Shown: one piece after another, positions 8,685-17,228 of the stretch
Layout: each line of letters begins with the position of its first letter
How positions within the stretch are numbered: position 1 is the first letter of the stretch
Assembly (NCBI GenBank): GCA_017649565.1
Contig: JAGCGO010000078.1
Location: forward strand, 1-64,000
Reading direction: 5' to 3'
Source: Fibrobacter sp.
GTDB taxonomy: Bacteria > Fibrobacterota > Fibrobacteria > Fibrobacterales > Fibrobacteraceae
Length of the DNA stretch: 64,000 nucleotides
Translations under genes and position numbers: made by a program
Notes under the pieces: generated by a model
Told to the model about the DNA's origin: nothing
Seen by the model: only the letters and a program-made list of their open reading frames with translations
Databases searched by the model: none

Positions 8685-8972
8685 ATGGATGTCCTTTTCG
8701 AACTGTCGGAATTCTTCAAGTTCTTCGGCGATACGACGCGTATCCGCATTATCCACCTGATGCTTTCGGGCGAGATTTCGGTGAACGACATCGCCGAGAA
8801 GCTGAACCTGGAACAGTCGGTGGTGAGCCACCAGCTGCGCATCTTGCGCACGGCAAACCTCGTGAAGCCGCGCCGTGACGGGCGCAAGATGTTCTACTCG
8901 CTCGACGATGAACATATCGGCCTGATTTTTAATACGGGTCTTACGCATATCCTGCACAAGAAGGGCAAATGA
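8685..8972 (+). CDS. ArsR/SmtB-family metal-responsive repressor
   Basis: 95 residues from the ATG at 8685, the usual length for this family. Two upstream in-frame candidates (8604 TTG, 8640 ATG) coincide with the -35 box and the operator. Winged-helix features: LSEFFKFFGDTTRIRIIHLML, NDIAEKLNLEQSVVSHQLRIL (recognition helix) and LVKPRRDGRKMFYSLDDEHI (wing). No ELCVCDL-type alpha3 Cys pair is seen, so metal binding probably uses other residues (Asp/His of the alpha5 type, DDEH...). It overlaps the efflux permease gene by ATGA. Confidence 0.9.
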   Translation: MDVLFELSEFFKFFGDTTRIRIIHLMLSGEISVNDIAEKLNLEQSVVSHQLRILRTANLVKPRRDGRKMFYSLDDEHIGLIFNTGLTHILHKKGK

Positions 8973-10465
8973 CAATGTCTGCTGCATTCGAGATTTTTGA
9001 AAAGTTCCTGCTCCAGTTTGTGACACTTTTTTCGGAGATGGCTCCGTTCCTGCTGCTCGGCTTTCTGTTGGCGGGCATCATTCACGTGTGGATCCCGAAC
9101 CACCTCTACGTTCCTAAAATTGCGAAGCCGACTTTCAAGTCGGTGCTTTGGGCGGCCCTGTTCGGGGTGCCGCTTCCGATTTGCAGTTGCGGCGTGATTC
9201 CGACCTCGATTGCGTTGCGCCGCGAGGGTGCGAGCAAGGGGGCGAGCGTGAGTTTCCTTATTTCCACTCCTGCGACAGGCGTGGATTCCATCTTGGCCAC
9301 GTACTCCCTGCTGGGCGGGCCTTTCGCGATCTTGCGTCCGGTGGCGGCCTTCGTGACGGCGATGCTCGGCGGCGTGTTCACGAACGTGGTGACCAGAAAA
9401 GAGGGCGACGTGGGCGTGTCCGTGCATGGCGAAGAACACGGACATGAACATCACGACCATGATCACCATGAACACGAACATTGTGGTTGTGGCGATGAAC
9501 ATTGTGGTTGCGTGGCGATGGCTGCGGAATCCGGAAAGAAGTCGGTCAGGCAGAAGATTTTCGAGACGGTCGAATACGGCTTTGTCGATATGGTCGGTAA
9601 CGTGAGTAAGTGGCTCACCATCGGTCTTTTGCTCGGTGCGCTGATTGCCGCCTTTGTGCCCGACGATTTCTTCCTGTTCCTGCACGAATACCCGGTGCTC
9701 TGCATGCTGGTGGTGCTCGTGCTCGCTATGCCCATGTACACCTGTGCGACGGGCTCCATCCCGCTTGCGCTCGCCCTTGTGGAAAAGGGCATTACGCCGG
9801 GTGCTGCACTCGTACTGCTGATGGCTGGCCCCGCGACAAGTATCGCAAGCATGCTCGTGGTGGGGAAGGCCTTTGGCAAGCGGACGCTGTTTGCCTACCT
9901 CGCCTCCATTGCGCTGGGCGCAATCGCTTTCGGCTTTGTCGTCGACACGTTCTTCATGGATACGTTCCTTTCGTCGATGCTGCCGCACGGTTCCGCTGAA
10001 TGCCATGGTCACGGGGCGCTCGGAGTGTTCGACTACGTCTGTGCGGGTCTGCTTGCGCTGTTCATGATTTACGCGAAGTTTGCCCGTAAGGGCGGACATT
10101 GCGGCTGTGGCCCTTCGACAGGCTCAGGGACCGGTTGTTGTTGCTGCTGCGAGGACCATGACGACGATGGTTGCGATTGCCACGAACATGAACATGGCGA
10201 ATCCTGCCATTGCCACGAACATGACCATTGCGACCATGACGGGCCGGTGACGGTGACCTACCGTGTGCTTGGCATGAACTGTAGTCACTGCAAGGCCTGC
10301 GTGGAAAAGGCTACACGCATGTTAGACGGCGTAGTGTTTGCCGAAGCCGATGTCGCCCGCAAGGAACTCAAGGTCCAGTGGCACGACGAAGACGATGTCG
10401 ACGAGGCCGCGCTCAAGACAACGGTCGAAGAAGCCGGCTTCGAATTCGGCGGCGTCGCTGAGTGA
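8969..10465 (+). CDS. Cu/Zn efflux permease (SO_0444/DUF318 type) with HMA domain
   Basis: 498 residues. Two membrane blocks (about 10-135 and 210-345) carry the YraQ/DUF318 permease signatures PLPICSCGVIPTSIALR, SFLISTPATGVDS, MPMYTCATGSIPLALALV and GPATSIASM. The His-rich stretch between them (~150-180) and a second Cys/His-rich stretch (~375-425, with CCCCCEDHDDD) should bind metal. The C-terminus is a heavy-metal-associated domain with GMNCSHC (about 435-441). Family members export copper or zinc. ATGA overlap with the ArsR gene supports metal-induced expression. A short palindromic repeat lies in frame at 10111-10134. Confidence 0.9.
   Translation: MTMSAAFEIFEKFLLQFVTLFSEMAPFLLLGFLLAGIIHVWIPNHLYVPKIAKPTFKSVLWAALFGVPLPICSCGVIPTSIALRREGASKGASVSFLISTPATGVDSILATYSLLGGPFAILRPVAAFVTAMLGGVFTNVVTRKEGDVGVSVHGEEHGHEHHDHDHHEHEHCGCGDEHCGCVAMAAESGKKSVRQKIFETVEYGFVDMVGNVSKWLTIGLLLGALIAAFVPDDFFLFLHEYPVLCMLVVLVLAMPMYTCATGSIPLALALVEKGITPGAALVLLMAGPATSIASMLVVGKAFGKRTLFAYLASIALGAIAFGFVVDTFFMDTFLSSMLPHGSAECHGHGALGVFDYVCAGLLALFMIYAKFARKGGHCGCGPSTGSGTGCCCCCEDHDDDGCDCHEHEHGESCHCHEHDHCDHDGPVTVTYRVLGMNCSHCKACVEKATRMLDGVVFAEADVARKELKVQWHDEDDVDEAALKTTVEEAGFEFGGVAE
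10111..10134. repeat. REP-like short repeat inside the permease gene
   Basis: CCCTTCGACAGGCTCAGGGA followed by CCGG, an imperfect palindrome of a type often seen between genes in many bacteria. Here it is read in frame as P-S-T-G-S-G-T-G in the linker before the HMA domain. Confidence 0.6.
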
Positions 10466-10481
10466 GGGTTGCGCGGAAAAT

Positions 10482-11165
10482 TTACTTGGCGCGGTTTGCG
10501 AAAAGCTCGAAGTCTTCGGGTGTCGTGAGCTTGTCGTTAGCGGTATTGCCCTTCACGATGTAGACGGGCTCTCCGAAATATTCAAGGATGCTCGCTTCGT
10601 CGGTGGGCGTGAAATTCAGGGGCTCTGCGGCAATACGACCGTAGAGCTTTTTCAGTAGAGCTACCGGGGCCGCCTGCGGGGTCTGTGCCATCCATACGGT
10701 GTTGCGGTCGATGGTCTGCTTCACCTGACCGTCACTTGCAATCTTGATAGTGTCGACGGCGGGCTTTGCTACAAGGCAACTACCTTTCTCGACAAGCGTC
10801 TTGCAGACATCGCGGATGATATCCTTGCTCACAAAGGGGCGCGCGACGTCGTGGACCAGCACGTATTCGGCATCGGTCGTCAGTGCGTTCACGCCGTTTT
10901 CGACGGACTGCCAGCGCTCGGCTCCACCCACGACGATCTTCAGTTTCGGATGCGAGAATTCCTTTTCGAAATGGTCTTTCCAGTCGGCGGGCACGGCCAT
11001 CACGACTTCGGCGATTTCGTCCATTTCGAGGAACGTTTCAAGGCTATAGCGGTAGACGGGCTTTCCGCCCAGTACCATAAGCTGCTTGGGGATGTTGCCG
11101 CCCATGCGCTTGCCGAGTCCCCCGGCGGGGAGCACCGCTGCAAATCTGCCTTTCAAGTCTTGCAT
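10482..11165 (-). CDS. ispD: 2-C-methyl-D-erythritol 4-phosphate cytidylyltransferase
   Basis: 227 residues, normal length. It makes CDP-methylerythritol from MEP and CTP in the non-mevalonate isoprenoid pathway. Signatures: LPAGGLGKRMGGNIPKQ (12-28, nucleotide-binding loop), VLVHDVARPFV (about 102-112), DTIKI, TDEASILEYFG and KGNTANDKLTTPEDFE. It lies downstream of the helicase gene on the same strand with a 97-bp gap that contains 7-bp repeats, and it is convergent with the metal permease. Confidence 0.95.
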   Translation of the reverse strand: MQDLKGRFAAVLPAGGLGKRMGGNIPKQLMVLGGKPVYRYSLETFLEMDEIAEVVMAVPADWKDHFEKEFSHPKLKIVVGGAERWQSVENGVNALTTDAEYVLVHDVARPFVSKDIIRDVCKTLVEKGSCLVAKPAVDTIKIASDGQVKQTIDRNTVWMAQTPQAAPVALLKKLYGRIAAEPLNFTPTDEASILEYFGEPVYIVKGNTANDKLTTPEDFELFANRAK

Positions 11166-11226
11166 ACCAAAAATATAGAACCTTGCGGTAAAATTGTTTT
11201 TCTAGGCCCGAACTTGAAGCATCTCA

Positions 11227-11261
11227 CCTCGAACCTCGAGCCTCGTGCCTGGAGCCTCCTC
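11227..11261. repeat. 7-bp tandem array (CCTCGAA type)
   Basis: Five heptamers: cctcgaa, cctcgag, cctcgtg, cctggag, cctcctc. The array ends one base before the TAG stop codon (11263-11265, minus strand) of the helicase gene. Confidence 0.85.
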
Positions 11262-11262
11262 C

Positions 11263-13881
11263 CTACACTTCCCCGATTCTCGCGAGTTTGAGTAGCGGGA
11301 TTCCGGCCTCGCGGCTGTCGCTCAAGTTGATGTCGAAATCGATGCTCCAGTCGTTGAAATCTTCTTCGTCCTGGAGCATTTGCTGTACATGCATCGTATC
11401 GCCGTCGTAAGTGACAATGGTGTGGGCGAGGGCGCGGCCTTCCACGTCCAGGCGGAACTTGTGGTGTTCGGCGGTGTAGGCGGCCATGATTTCGAGCAGA
11501 CGCTTCTCGGTCCACGGCGTTCCCTCTGCGTCGGCGAGCATTTCGCCTTCGGCGAGGTCGTCGGCGAGGCTGTCAAGAACTGTAGTGAAGTCTTGTTTGG
11601 CGAGGCTTCCCATAATCTGGAAGATACGCTGGCGCACCATGCCCAGGAATCGCTTCTTGTCGTAGGTGATGTCGGCGGCGGCCTTGTCCGCGCCGAATGC
11701 CTTCTCGGCTTCGTCTTCGGCAGTGCCTGCATCGAGGCGCTTCTGGTAGTCTTCGGGGTGCGCCATCTTTTCCCATTCTTCCAGCAGGCTTGAGTCGACA
11801 CGGCGGATCATGTCGCCCAGGTAGTCCTGCATTTCGAGCAGTTCCTCGTTCTTGTAGCCGTCGGGCACGGTCTGCGAAAGCACCTTGTACACATAGTTCA
11901 GGTGACGCAGCAGGATTGCTTCCATGCGTTGCAGGTTGTACTGCTTCACGTAGCCGCTGAAGGTGCTGAAGTTCTCGAACATTTCGCGCACGATGCTCTT
12001 GGGCTCCACGTTCACGTTGACCCACGGGTGTACTTCGGCAAAGGAGTTGTACGTGTCGTAGATAAAGTCGCGTAGCGGCTTGGGGTATTCGACCTTCTCG
12101 AGCTCTTCAAGCCGCTGGTTGTATTCCATACCCTGCGCCTTGAGCTCGTTCATGCGGGCGTCGCGCGCCTTGCTCAGCTGAATACGGAGGATGGCGTCGG
12201 GATTCTCGACGATGCTTTCGCACAGGGTAATCACGTCGAGCGCGTACTCCGGTGAATCCTTGTCGAGTTTCGGGAGCGTGTCAAGCAGGTACAGCGAGAG
12301 CGGCTGGTTCATCGCGAAGTCGTCCTGCAAGTCCATGTTCACGCGCAGGTGGCTGTAGCCTTCGGCGACGGGCTTCACGAATTCGATAATCTTTTTTTCC
12401 ACGAGGCTGCGGAACAGCATGAAGGCGCGGTGCTGCAGCTGCTTTTTGCTGGCAGCGCTTTCGTGGCAGTCCTTGAGGAGCGTACGCATGGCACGGCATC
12501 CGTCGGTCTCTCGGCTCAGTATGTTCAGGAGCATCCCGTGGTCCACGTGGAAACTCGAGGTGAGCGGTTCGGGCGAGGCGTCGATCAGTCGTTTGTAAGT
12601 GCTTTCATCGAAGGGAACGTAGCCGTGTTCGGGCGGTTTGCGCTTCTGGAACTTCTTGCCGGTCTGGCGGCTCTTCGCTTCTAGTTTCAGGTTCTCGATG
12701 ACGTGCTCGGGAGCCTGTGCCACCACGTAGCCCACGTCGTCAAATCCTTTTCGTCCGGCGCGGCCCGCGATCTGGTGGAAGTCGCGTGCGGTAAGAATGG
12801 CAGTCTTGTCGCCGCTGTACTTGCAGAGCTGCGTGAAGAGCACCGTGCGGATGGGGACGTTCACGCCCACGCCGAGCGTGTCGGTTCCGCAGATGACTTT
12901 CAGCAATCCCTTCTGTGCGAGCTTTTCGCAGAGGATGCGGTACTTGGGCAAGAGTCCTGCATGGTGCAGCCCGATTCCCTGCTTGAGCCAGCGCTTGACA
13001 TCGGGGCCGTAGGGGCTGCTGAAGCGCACTTCCTTGATGGCCTCGTTGATGGCCTGTTTTTCTTCCTTGCTGCAGAGATCGAGACTCATGAAGTTCTGCG
13101 CGTTGGTGGCGGCCGCGGCTTGCGTAAAGTGCACTACGTAGACGGGCGCCTTTCCCTCGTTCACCAATTTCTGCACTTCGGTCGAGATTTCGGAGGTGCT
13201 GTAGCTGAAATCCAGCGGTACGGGCCTCTGCGTCGAGCGGACGGTCACCGTTTCCTTGCCCGTGTGTTTTGTCAGGTCGCGTTCGAAAAATTCAGTGGCG
13301 CCGACAGTCGCGCTCATTAGCAAAAAACGGCTTTGCGGAAGCGTGAGAAGCGGCACCTGCCAGGCGACACCGCGTTCGCGGTCGGAATAGTAGTGGAACT
13401 CGTCCATCACCACGTCAAGAATTTCGAGTTTCTCGCCTTCGCTGAGCGCCATGTTGGAAAGAATTTCGGCAGTGCAGCAGAGTATAGGGGCGTCGTGGTT
13501 CACGGTCGCGTCGCCGGTAGAAAGCCCGATGTTCTCGGCTCCGAATTCCTTGCAGAGCGCCATCCATTTCTCGTTCACCAGCGCCTTGATGGGGCAGGTG
13601 TACACGCTCTTGCGGCCATGCACGATACTGTCGAAGTGCAGTGCCAGGGCGACCATCGACTTGCCCGAGCCTGTGGGCGTGTTCAGGATGACATTCTTGC
13701 CGTCCAGAAGTTCGAGGATAGCTTCTTCTTGTGCGGGGTACAACGTTGTCCCGCGCGATTCCGCCCATTCCATAAACTGTTCCAAGATTTCTTCGGAACT
13801 GATTTTTGAACGGTCTCCGCCGGCGTTTGCGGTGAGTTTCGCGATAAAATCCTTGAGAATGGGCCTGTTTTGCTCTGCCAT
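11263..13881 (-). CDS. Ski2-like DEAD/DEAH-box helicase with DUF3516-type C-terminus
   Basis: 872 residues. Motif I TPTGSGKS (68-75), motif Ia/Ib [13 protein letters not shown], motif II DEFH (160-163), motif III MSATVG, motif [18 protein letters not shown] and motif [12 protein letters not shown] form a complete SF2 Ski2/Mtr4-like core. The ~450-residue C-terminal part is helical and acidic, with the length and layout of DUF3516-type helicases. Probably an RNA helicase; the partner is unknown. Divergent from rfbA with a 29-bp gap between start codons. Confidence 0.88.
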   Translation of the reverse strand: MAEQNRPILKDFIAKLTANAGGDRSKISSEEILEQFMEWAESRGTTLYPAQEEAILELLDGKNVILNTPTGSGKSMVALALHFDSIVHGRKSVYTCPIKALVNEKWMALCKEFGAENIGLSTGDATVNHDAPILCCTAEILSNMALSEGEKLEILDVVMDEFHYYSDRERGVAWQVPLLTLPQSRFLLMSATVGATEFFERDLTKHTGKETVTVRSTQRPVPLDFSYSTSEISTEVQKLVNEGKAPVYVVHFTQAAAATNAQNFMSLDLCSKEEKQAINEAIKEVRFSSPYGPDVKRWLKQGIGLHHAGLLPKYRILCEKLAQKGLLKVICGTDTLGVGVNVPIRTVLFTQLCKYSGDKTAILTARDFHQIAGRAGRKGFDDVGYVVAQAPEHVIENLKLEAKSRQTGKKFQKRKPPEHGYVPFDESTYKRLIDASPEPLTSSFHVDHGMLLNILSRETDGCRAMRTLLKDCHESAASKKQLQHRAFMLFRSLVEKKIIEFVKPVAEGYSHLRVNMDLQDDFAMNQPLSLYLLDTLPKLDKDSPEYALDVITLCESIVENPDAILRIQLSKARDARMNELKAQGMEYNQRLEELEKVEYPKPLRDFIYDTYNSFAEVHPWVNVNVEPKSIVREMFENFSTFSGYVKQYNLQRMEAILLRHLNYVYKVLSQTVPDGYKNEELLEMQDYLGDMIRRVDSSLLEEWEKMAHPEDYQKRLDAGTAEDEAEKAFGADKAAADITYDKKRFLGMVRQRIFQIMGSLAKQDFTTVLDSLADDLAEGEMLADAEGTPWTEKRLLEIMAAYTAEHHKFRLDVEGRALAHTIVTYDGDTMHVQQMLQDEEDFNDWSIDFDINLSDSREAGIPLLKLARIGEV

Positions 13882-13910
13882 AGGGCGTAAAGATAATTAT
13901 TTTTAATTTT

Positions 13911-14798
13911 ATGAAAGGAATTGTACTTGCCGGTGGATCCGGCACACGCCTCTACCCGCTGACCATGGTCACGAGTAAGCAGCTGTTGCCTGTCTATGAC
14001 AAGCCCATGATATATTACCCGCTGTCGACGCTGATGCTTGCCGGCATCCGCGACATCCTCATCATCTCGACACCGACGGACTTGCCGAACTTTGAACGCC
14101 TGCTGGGTGACGGGGCCGCAATGGGCCTCAACCTGAGCTACAAGGTGCAGCCGAGTCCGGATGGACTTGCTCAGGCCTTTATCCTGGGCGAGGAATTCAT
14201 TGGGGATGACTGCTGCGCGATGGTGCTGGGCGACAATATCTTCTACGGGAACGGATTCAGCCCGCTCCTGAAGGCTGCGGTAAAGAACGCCGAAGAAAAT
14301 GGCCGCGCGAGCGTGTTCGGCTACTACGTCGAAGACCCGGAACGTTTCGGCGTGGTGGAATTCGACAACGACGGCAAGGTGATTTCGGTCGAAGAGAAGC
14401 CGAAGGAACCCAAGAGCAACTACGCCGTTACGGGCCTGTACTTTTACGACAACCGCGTTGCGAAATTTGCGAAGGCTCAAAAGCCGAGCGCCCGCGGCGA
14501 ACTGGAAATCACCGACCTCAACAAGACGTACCTCGACATGGGCGAACTCGACGTGAAGCTCCTCGGCCGTGGATTCGCATGGCTCGATACCGGTACGATG
14601 GACAGCCTCATCGAGGCGGGTGAGTTCGTGAAGATGGTGGAATGCCGCCAGGGAATCCAGATCAGTGCCATAGAAGAAATTGCCTACAGGAACGGTTGGA
14701 TCAGCAAGGAAAAGCTGCTTGAATCTGCCGCCAAGTACGGCAAGTCGCCTTATGGCCAACACTTGAGAAAAGTCGCAGAAGGAAAGATTAAATATTAG
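13911..14798 (+). CDS. rfbA: Glucose-1-phosphate thymidylyltransferase
   Basis: 295 residues, normal length. First step of dTDP-L-rhamnose synthesis (dTTP + glucose-1-P to dTDP-glucose). Signatures: [43 protein letters not shown] (in two parts of the usual motif), [38 protein letters not shown] and [12 protein letters not shown]. First gene of the polysaccharide operon. Its TAG stop lies within the first unit of a 7-bp repeat array. Confidence 0.97.
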   Translation: MKGIVLAGGSGTRLYPLTMVTSKQLLPVYDKPMIYYPLSTLMLAGIRDILIISTPTDLPNFERLLGDGAAMGLNLSYKVQPSPDGLAQAFILGEEFIGDDCCAMVLGDNIFYGNGFSPLLKAAVKNAEENGRASVFGYYVEDPERFGVVEFDNDGKVISVEEKPKEPKSNYAVTGLYFYDNRVAKFAKAQKPSARGELEITDLNKTYLDMGELDVKLLGRGFAWLDTGTMDSLIEAGEFVKMVECRQGIQISAIEEIAYRNGWISKEKLLESAAKYGKSPYGQHLRKVAEGKIKY

Positions 14799-14822
14799 AA
14801 TCTAGAGACTAGGATCTAGAGG
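14795..14822. repeat. 7-bp tandem array (CTAGANN type) after rfbA
   Basis: Units ttagaat, ctagaga, ctaggat, ctagagg. The rfbA stop codon (14796-14798) is part of the first unit. Confidence 0.85.
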
Positions 14823-14853
14823 CTTTATCTAAAACCACTAACCACTTTTTATT

Positions 14854-16005
14854 ATGAAGCGTTCCATTGTCATCACCGGCGGTGCCGGGTTTATCGGAAG
14901 CCACGTTGTGCGCCTCTTCGTGAATAAGTACCCGGATTACAAGATTATCAACCTCGACAAGCTCACCTATGCGGGCAACCTTGCGAACCTCAAGGACATC
15001 GAGGACAAGCCGAACTACAAGTTCGTGAAGATGGACATCTGCGACTTTGATGCGTTCTACAAGCTCATGCAGGACGAGCAGGTCGACGGCATTATCCACC
15101 TCGCTGCCGAAAGCCACGTGGACCGCTCCATCAAGGACCCGTTCACCTTTGCGAAGACGAACGTCATGGGTACGCTCTCCCTGCTCCAGGCTGCGAAACT
15201 CTACTGGGAAAGTCTCCCCGAAAAGTACGAAGGCAAGCGTTTCTACCATATCTCGACTGACGAAGTCTACGGTGCTTTGACGATGAACCATCCGGAAGGC
15301 ATCACGCCCCCGTTCACGACGACCGCTTCGAGTTCCGAACACCACCTAGCTTACGGCGATGACTTCTTCTACGAGACCACCAAGTACACGCCACACTCTC
15401 CGTATTCTGCTAGCAAGGCCGGTTCCGACCACTTTGTACGCGCATTCCACGACACTTACGGCATGCCGACCATCGTGACGAACTGCTCCAACAACTATGG
15501 TCCGTACCAGTTCCCCGAAAAACTGATTCCGCTTTTCATCAACAATATCCGTCACAAGAAGCCGCTGCCTGTTTACGGCAAGGGTGAGAACGTGCGCGAC
15601 TGGCTTTTTGTGGAAGACCATGCCCGTGCCATCGACGTGATTTTCCATAACGGGAAGATTGCCGAGACCTACAACATCGGCGGGTTCAACGAATGGAAAA
15701 ATATCGACATCATCAAGGTCGTCATCAAGACGGTGGATAGGCTGCTCGGCCGCGCGGAAGGCGAGGACATGAACTTGATCACCTACGTGACGGACCGCCT
15801 GGGACACGATGCCCGCTACGCGATTGACTCCACCAAGCTCCAGAAGGAACTGGGCTGGGAACCGAGCTTGCAGTTCGAAGAAGGCATCGAGAAGACGGTA
15901 CGCTGGTACCTCGACAACCAGGAATGGCTCGACAACATCACGAGCGGTGATTACGAGAAGTATTACGAGAAAATGTATAAGGAGAGGCTAGAGGCTAGGG
16001 ACTAG
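14854..16005 (+). CDS. rfbB: dTDP-glucose 4,6-dehydratase
   Basis: 383 residues. Second step of the dTDP-rhamnose pathway, NAD-dependent. Signatures: ITGGAGFIGSHVVRLFV (Rossmann GxxGxxG), NLDKLTYAGNLANL, HLAAESHVDRSI, STDEVYGAL, active-site Y-S-A-S-K (SPYSASKAGSDH), TNCSNNYGPYQFPEKLIP and GKGENVRDWLFVEDHARA. The last residues (R-L-E-A-R-D) and the TAG stop are encoded by the 7-bp repeat array that begins at 15988, so the repeat has extended into the 3' end of the gene. Confidence 0.97.
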   Translation: MKRSIVITGGAGFIGSHVVRLFVNKYPDYKIINLDKLTYAGNLANLKDIEDKPNYKFVKMDICDFDAFYKLMQDEQVDGIIHLAAESHVDRSIKDPFTFAKTNVMGTLSLLQAAKLYWESLPEKYEGKRFYHISTDEVYGALTMNHPEGITPPFTTTASSSEHHLAYGDDFFYETTKYTPHSPYSASKAGSDHFVRAFHDTYGMPTIVTNCSNNYGPYQFPEKLIPLFINNIRHKKPLPVYGKGENVRDWLFVEDHARAIDVIFHNGKIAETYNIGGFNEWKNIDIIKVVIKTVDRLLGRAEGEDMNLITYVTDRLGHDARYAIDSTKLQKELGWEPSLQFEEGIEKTVRWYLDNQEWLDNITSGDYEKYYEKMYKERLEARD

Positions 16006-16083
16006 AGGCTAGGGAGAAGAGTCATGCGCGTAGCGCATCATAATAAACCCTAGATCCTAATCCCTAGATCCTAATCCCTAAAC
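15988..16083. repeat. Composite heptamer element with central palindrome
   Basis: Left arm of four units (ctagagg, ctaggga, ctagagg, ctaggga; 15988-16015), a perfect small hairpin ATGCGC-gta-GCGCAT (16024-16038), and a right arm of about five units in the opposite sense (cctagat, cctaatc, cctagat, cctaatc, cctaaac; 16049-16083). The right arm ends five bases before the rfbC start codon. The whole could fold as a long imperfect stem. Confidence 0.85.
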
Positions 16084-16087
16084 TACT

Positions 16088-16651
16088 ATGTCTAAATTCA
16101 ACTTCATCAAGACTTCTATAGACGGCGTTGTCGTAGTTGAGCCAACAGTCTTTGGCGATGCCCGTGGCTACTTCATGGAAACTTACAACAAGGCGGAGTT
16201 CGATGCCGCCGGCCTGAATGTGAATTTTGTTCAGGATAACGAGTCCCGCAGCAAGAAGGGCGTGCTCCGCGGCCTTCACTTCCAGAAGAAAAACCCGCAG
16301 GGCAAGCTTGTTCGTGTTATTGAGGGCGAGGTCTTTGATGTGGCGGTGGATTTGCGTAAAAATAGCCCCACGTTCGGCAAGTGGGAAGGCATTGTGCTTT
16401 CCGCAGAAAAAAAGAACCAGCTCTATATTCCGGAGGGTTTTGCCCACGGATTCGTAGTGCTCAGCGAGATGGCGTCGTTTGTCTATAAGTGCACCCGCCT
16501 TTATGACCCGAAGGATGAAGGGGGGCTCATGTGGAATGACCCCGCTATCGGCATCAAATGGCCTGTCGGAAACGGTTTTGAACCGCTCCTTTCCGAAAAG
16601 GACACGAAAAATCCGCTGCTCAAGGATCTCGGCTTCGCATTTGAATTGTAG
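16088..16651 (+). CDS. rfbC: dTDP-4-dehydrorhamnose 3,5-epimerase
   Basis: 187 residues, cupin fold. Third step of dTDP-L-rhamnose synthesis. Signatures: VVVEPTVFGDARGYFMETYN, FVQDNESRSKKGVLRGLHFQ (with catalytic His), LVRVIEGEVFDVAVDLR, YIPEGFAHGFVVLSE and YDPKDEGGLMWNDPAIGIKWP. The last pathway gene, rfbD (reductase), is not next to it in this window. Confidence 0.96.
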   Translation: MSKFNFIKTSIDGVVVVEPTVFGDARGYFMETYNKAEFDAAGLNVNFVQDNESRSKKGVLRGLHFQKKNPQGKLVRVIEGEVFDVAVDLRKNSPTFGKWEGIVLSAEKKNQLYIPEGFAHGFVVLSEMASFVYKCTRLYDPKDEGGLMWNDPAIGIKWPVGNGFEPLLSEKDTKNPLLKDLGFAFEL

Positions 16652-16654
16652 GGG

Positions 16655-16745
16655 TTAGAATCTAGAGACTAGAGACTAGGGAGAAGAAAGGCGGCTTTGC
16701 CGCGATTTTAACACTAGATTCTAGATCCTGAACCCTAGCCCCTGG
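16655..16745. repeat. Composite heptamer element with central palindrome
   Basis: Left arm ttagaat, ctagaga, ctagaga, ctaggga (16655-16682), hairpin GCGGC-ttt-GCCGC (16691-16703), right arm ctagatt, ctagatc, ctgaacc, ctagccc (16714-16741). Same architecture as the element at 15988. It starts four bases after the rfbC stop. Confidence 0.82.
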
Positions 16746-16769
16746 GCTTTTTTCTATTTTTTTAGACGT

Positions 16770-17216
16770 ATGAAGAATATACTCGTTGTTTGTACTGGGA
16801 ACGTGTGCCGCAGTCCTACGGGAGAATATCTCCTTAAAAAGGAACTTGGGCCTGATTTTGAAGTGAAAAGTGCCGGTTTGGGTGCGCTGGTGGACCAGCC
16901 CGCTAATGATATTGCGCAGAAAATTGCGCTCCAACATGGTGTGGACATGAGCCCCCATCGTGCACGGCAGATTAACATGGATATTTTGAAGTGGGCCGAC
17001 TTGATCTTGGTTATGGAAGCAGGGCAGAAAAACGAGCTTCTTCACAGGTATCCCTGGCTGGAAGGCAAGGTTTTCCGTTATGGGAAATCCATGCGCGTCG
17101 ATGTCCCCGACCCTTATCGTAGGCCGGAGAATGCTTTTGTGCTTGCATGGAATTACCTGTCCAAGTTGACGCCTTACTGGGTAGATCTTATCAAAAAAGG
17201 AAAAATGCCGGAATAA
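16770..17216 (+). CDS. Low-molecular-weight protein-tyrosine phosphatase (Wzb-like)
   Basis: 148 residues. P-loop VCTGNVCRSP (C8-x5-R14-S15) at the N-terminus and the general-acid motif VDVPDPYRRPE near residue 112 are diagnostic. In capsule and exopolysaccharide operons such enzymes dephosphorylate the Wzc-type tyrosine kinase; no kinase gene is seen in this window. Thirteen bases separate it from the Wza-like exporter gene, which supports the polysaccharide role. Confidence 0.92.
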   Translation: MKNILVVCTGNVCRSPTGEYLLKKELGPDFEVKSAGLGALVDQPANDIAQKIALQHGVDMSPHRARQINMDILKWADLILVMEAGQKNELLHRYPWLEGKVFRYGKSMRVDVPDPYRRPENAFVLAWNYLSKLTPYWVDLIKKGKMPE

Positions 17217-17228
17217 TCCGGCAAGGTT

